Below are positions 14,570-15,292 of a stretch of DNA of 15,292 nt, piece by piece. Source of the DNA: Mycoplasma sp. CAG:776 (GTDB taxonomy: Bacteria; Bacillota_I; Bacilli_A; RF39; UBA660); contig FR903063.1 in NCBI GenBank assembly GCA_000438195.1, forward strand, positions 1 to 15,292. The letters run 5' to 3'. Made by a program: the position numbers and the translations under genes. The notes beneath the pieces are model-generated. The model worked only from the letters and a program-made list of their open reading frames with translations. It was not told where the DNA came from and did no database searches. Every line of letters starts with the position of its first letter. Position 1 is the first letter of the stretch.

Positions 14570-15016
14570 CTTGCCATAAAGCCAATCTAAAGAAACATGA
14601 TATTTCTTACATATTGCATATCCATAAGTTAGGGAAATGAGCTTTTTACCACTTTCATATTCACTGATTAAAGAATGACTAGTCCCAATTTCCTGAGCTA
14701 AAGTTTCCTGATATAACTTATTATCTTTTCGCACTTTCTTTAGGTTTTCTCCAACCTGTTTTCTATCTAAATCTTTCCAAATAATATCATTACCTGAATC
14801 ATCAGTAATTTTTAATAAATAATCTAGTGAAACATGATAGTAATTAGCTAATTTATTTAATATTTCAATAGAAATTAAAGTATCCATTCTTTCGAACTGA
14901 GAATAGGCAGCAATGCTAATATTTAAAAATTGAGATATATTTTTTTGAGTTAAATGTTTCTTAATTCTTAATTCATAAATTCTTGAATAGTCCATTTCAT
15001 AATTATATTGTTTCAA
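14561..15016 (-). CDS. XRE-family regulator with two helix-turn-helix domains
   Basis: A 151-residue protein made of two Cro/C1-type HTH domains in tandem. The first spans about 12-68 (RIKKHLTQKNISQFLNIS..YSQFER..YHVSLDYLL), the second about 88-148 (LKKVRKDNKLYQETLAQEIG..LISEYESG..YHVSLDWLYG). Each half is a full domain with the same closing YHVSLD(Y/W)L, so it looks like an internal duplication. There is no separate ligand or protease domain. The start is TTG at 15016 with GGTGAG 5 nt upstream; ATG at 14995 is an alternative. A TATAAT lies at 15051-15056 on the minus strand without a good -35. The gene is divergent from the membrane-protein gene at 15204, which makes local regulation plausible. 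Confidence 0.82.
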   Translation of the reverse strand: MKQYNYEMDYSRIYELRIKKHLTQKNISQFLNISIAAYSQFERMDTLISIEILNKLANYYHVSLDYLLKITDDSGNDIIWKDLDRKQVGENLKKVRKDNKLYQETLAQEIGTSHSLISEYESGKKLISLTYGYAICKKYHVSLDWLYGKKK

Positions 15017-15090
15017 AATTTCTCACCAAAGTCATTGTCTCATTATCAAAATTATATGAAAACGAAATTAAAGTAATAGCGACATTTTTC

Positions 15091-15119
15091 TTGACTTTTG
15101 AACTGGCTCAAATTATAAT
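15091..15119 (+). promoter_or_regulatory. Strong promoter for the right-edge gene
   Basis: TTGACT (15091-15096), exactly 17 bp, then a perfect TATAAT (15114-15119). It points right towards the ATG at 15204, with a predicted start point near 15126 and a leader of about 78 nt. Confidence 0.78.
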
Positions 15120-15124
15120 TTAAT

Positions 15125-15154
15125 TATAAGCTAGGGAACTTATCATAGCTTATA
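15125..15154. promoter_or_regulatory. Dyad at the transcription start: operator or leader hairpin
   Basis: TATAAGCTA (15125-15133) is repeated inverted as TAGCTTATA (15146-15154), 9 of 9 bases, with centres 21 bp apart (two helix turns). It starts at the predicted +1. A second small dyad, TGAAGT/ACTTCA, lies at 15171-15185. Neither is followed by a T run, so they are not terminators. An operator for the divergent HTH protein or an mRNA-stabilising leader would both fit. Confidence 0.5.
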
Positions 15155-15203
15155 TAAATGAAAAAATAAATGAAGTAATACTTCACAGAAAGAGAGTTAA
15201 GTT

Positions 15204-15292
15204 ATGAAATTTGAGATATTAAAAAGAAGTTATTTAAAAAGAAATATCATGATAGGAGTAGTAGTAATAGTGATTATTAGTGCCTGTATTCT
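15204..15292 (+). CDS. Membrane-anchored or exported protein, N-terminal fragment
   Basis: The frame is open from the ATG at 15204 to the right edge, giving 29 complete codons. The product starts MKFEILKRSYLKRNIMIG and continues into a hydrophobic run VVVIVIISACI: a short basic stretch followed by a membrane segment, as in a signal peptide or signal anchor. GAGAG lies about 8 nt before the ATG, a weak SD. It has a strong promoter of its own. The family cannot be identified from this fragment; given the two surface genes elsewhere in the window, another surface protein is a guess. Confidence 0.65.
   Translation, partial: MKFEILKRSYLKRNIMIGVVVIVIISACI

Noticed and set aside
1..15292. CRISPR array, tRNA genes, insertion sequences or prophage genes
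   Set aside because: No regular direct repeats, tRNA cloverleaf blocks, transposase motifs or phage structural genes were seen.

Overview
The window is a very AT-rich stretch of a low-GC Gram-positive (Firmicutes, class Bacilli) chromosome. TGA is used as a stop codon (spoIIGA, yqfC, yqfD, the VanZ gene), so the standard bacterial code applies, not the Mycoplasma code. The gene content is that of an endospore former: spoIIGA-sigE, recU-ponA, gpsB, a Bacillus-type RNase P RNA, rodZ-pgsA, and a yqfC-yqfD-ybeY-dgkA-era-yqzL cluster. The base composition and the Ser/Thr/Asn-rich surface proteins suggest an uncultured gut clade near Erysipelotrichia or the Mollicutes, but this placement is inference.

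Layout. Positions 1-710 hold the 3' part of a surface-protein gene. Positions 790-2222 hold spoIIGA and sigE, the membrane aspartic protease and its substrate, the mother-cell sigma factor, overlapping by ATGA and closed by a strong terminator. Positions 2266-5422 on the minus strand hold recU followed by a class A penicillin-binding protein, in the Bacillus order. Positions 5577-6802 hold a second member of the surface family; its N-terminal membrane anchor contains an eight-G tract that puts the rest of the gene out of frame. Positions 7009-7335 encode GpsB, 7336-7695 rnpB, 7727-8800 a RodZ-like protein and PgsA, and 8847-10600 an unrecognised helical protein and an HD-domain protein. Positions 10646-14543 form a tightly packed operon: YqfC, YqfD, a VanZ-family protein, YbeY, DgkA, Era and a 30-residue YqzL. 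A minus-strand regulator with two helix-turn-helix domains follows (14561-15016), divergent from a membrane-anchored protein that runs off the right edge.

How the parts fit. Most genes serve the cell envelope and its remodelling during division or sporulation: PBP1, GpsB and RodZ for the wall, PgsA and DgkA for lipids, and SpoIIGA, SigmaE, YqfC and YqfD for mother-cell sporulation. RNase P, YbeY and Era serve RNA maturation. Surface genes sit between these conserved blocks. The most notable signals are the poly-G tract, the fast-diverging C-terminal segment of the two surface paralogues, a spoIIG promoter with an overlong spacer like that of B. subtilis, and a dyad placed like an operator at the start of the right-edge transcript.
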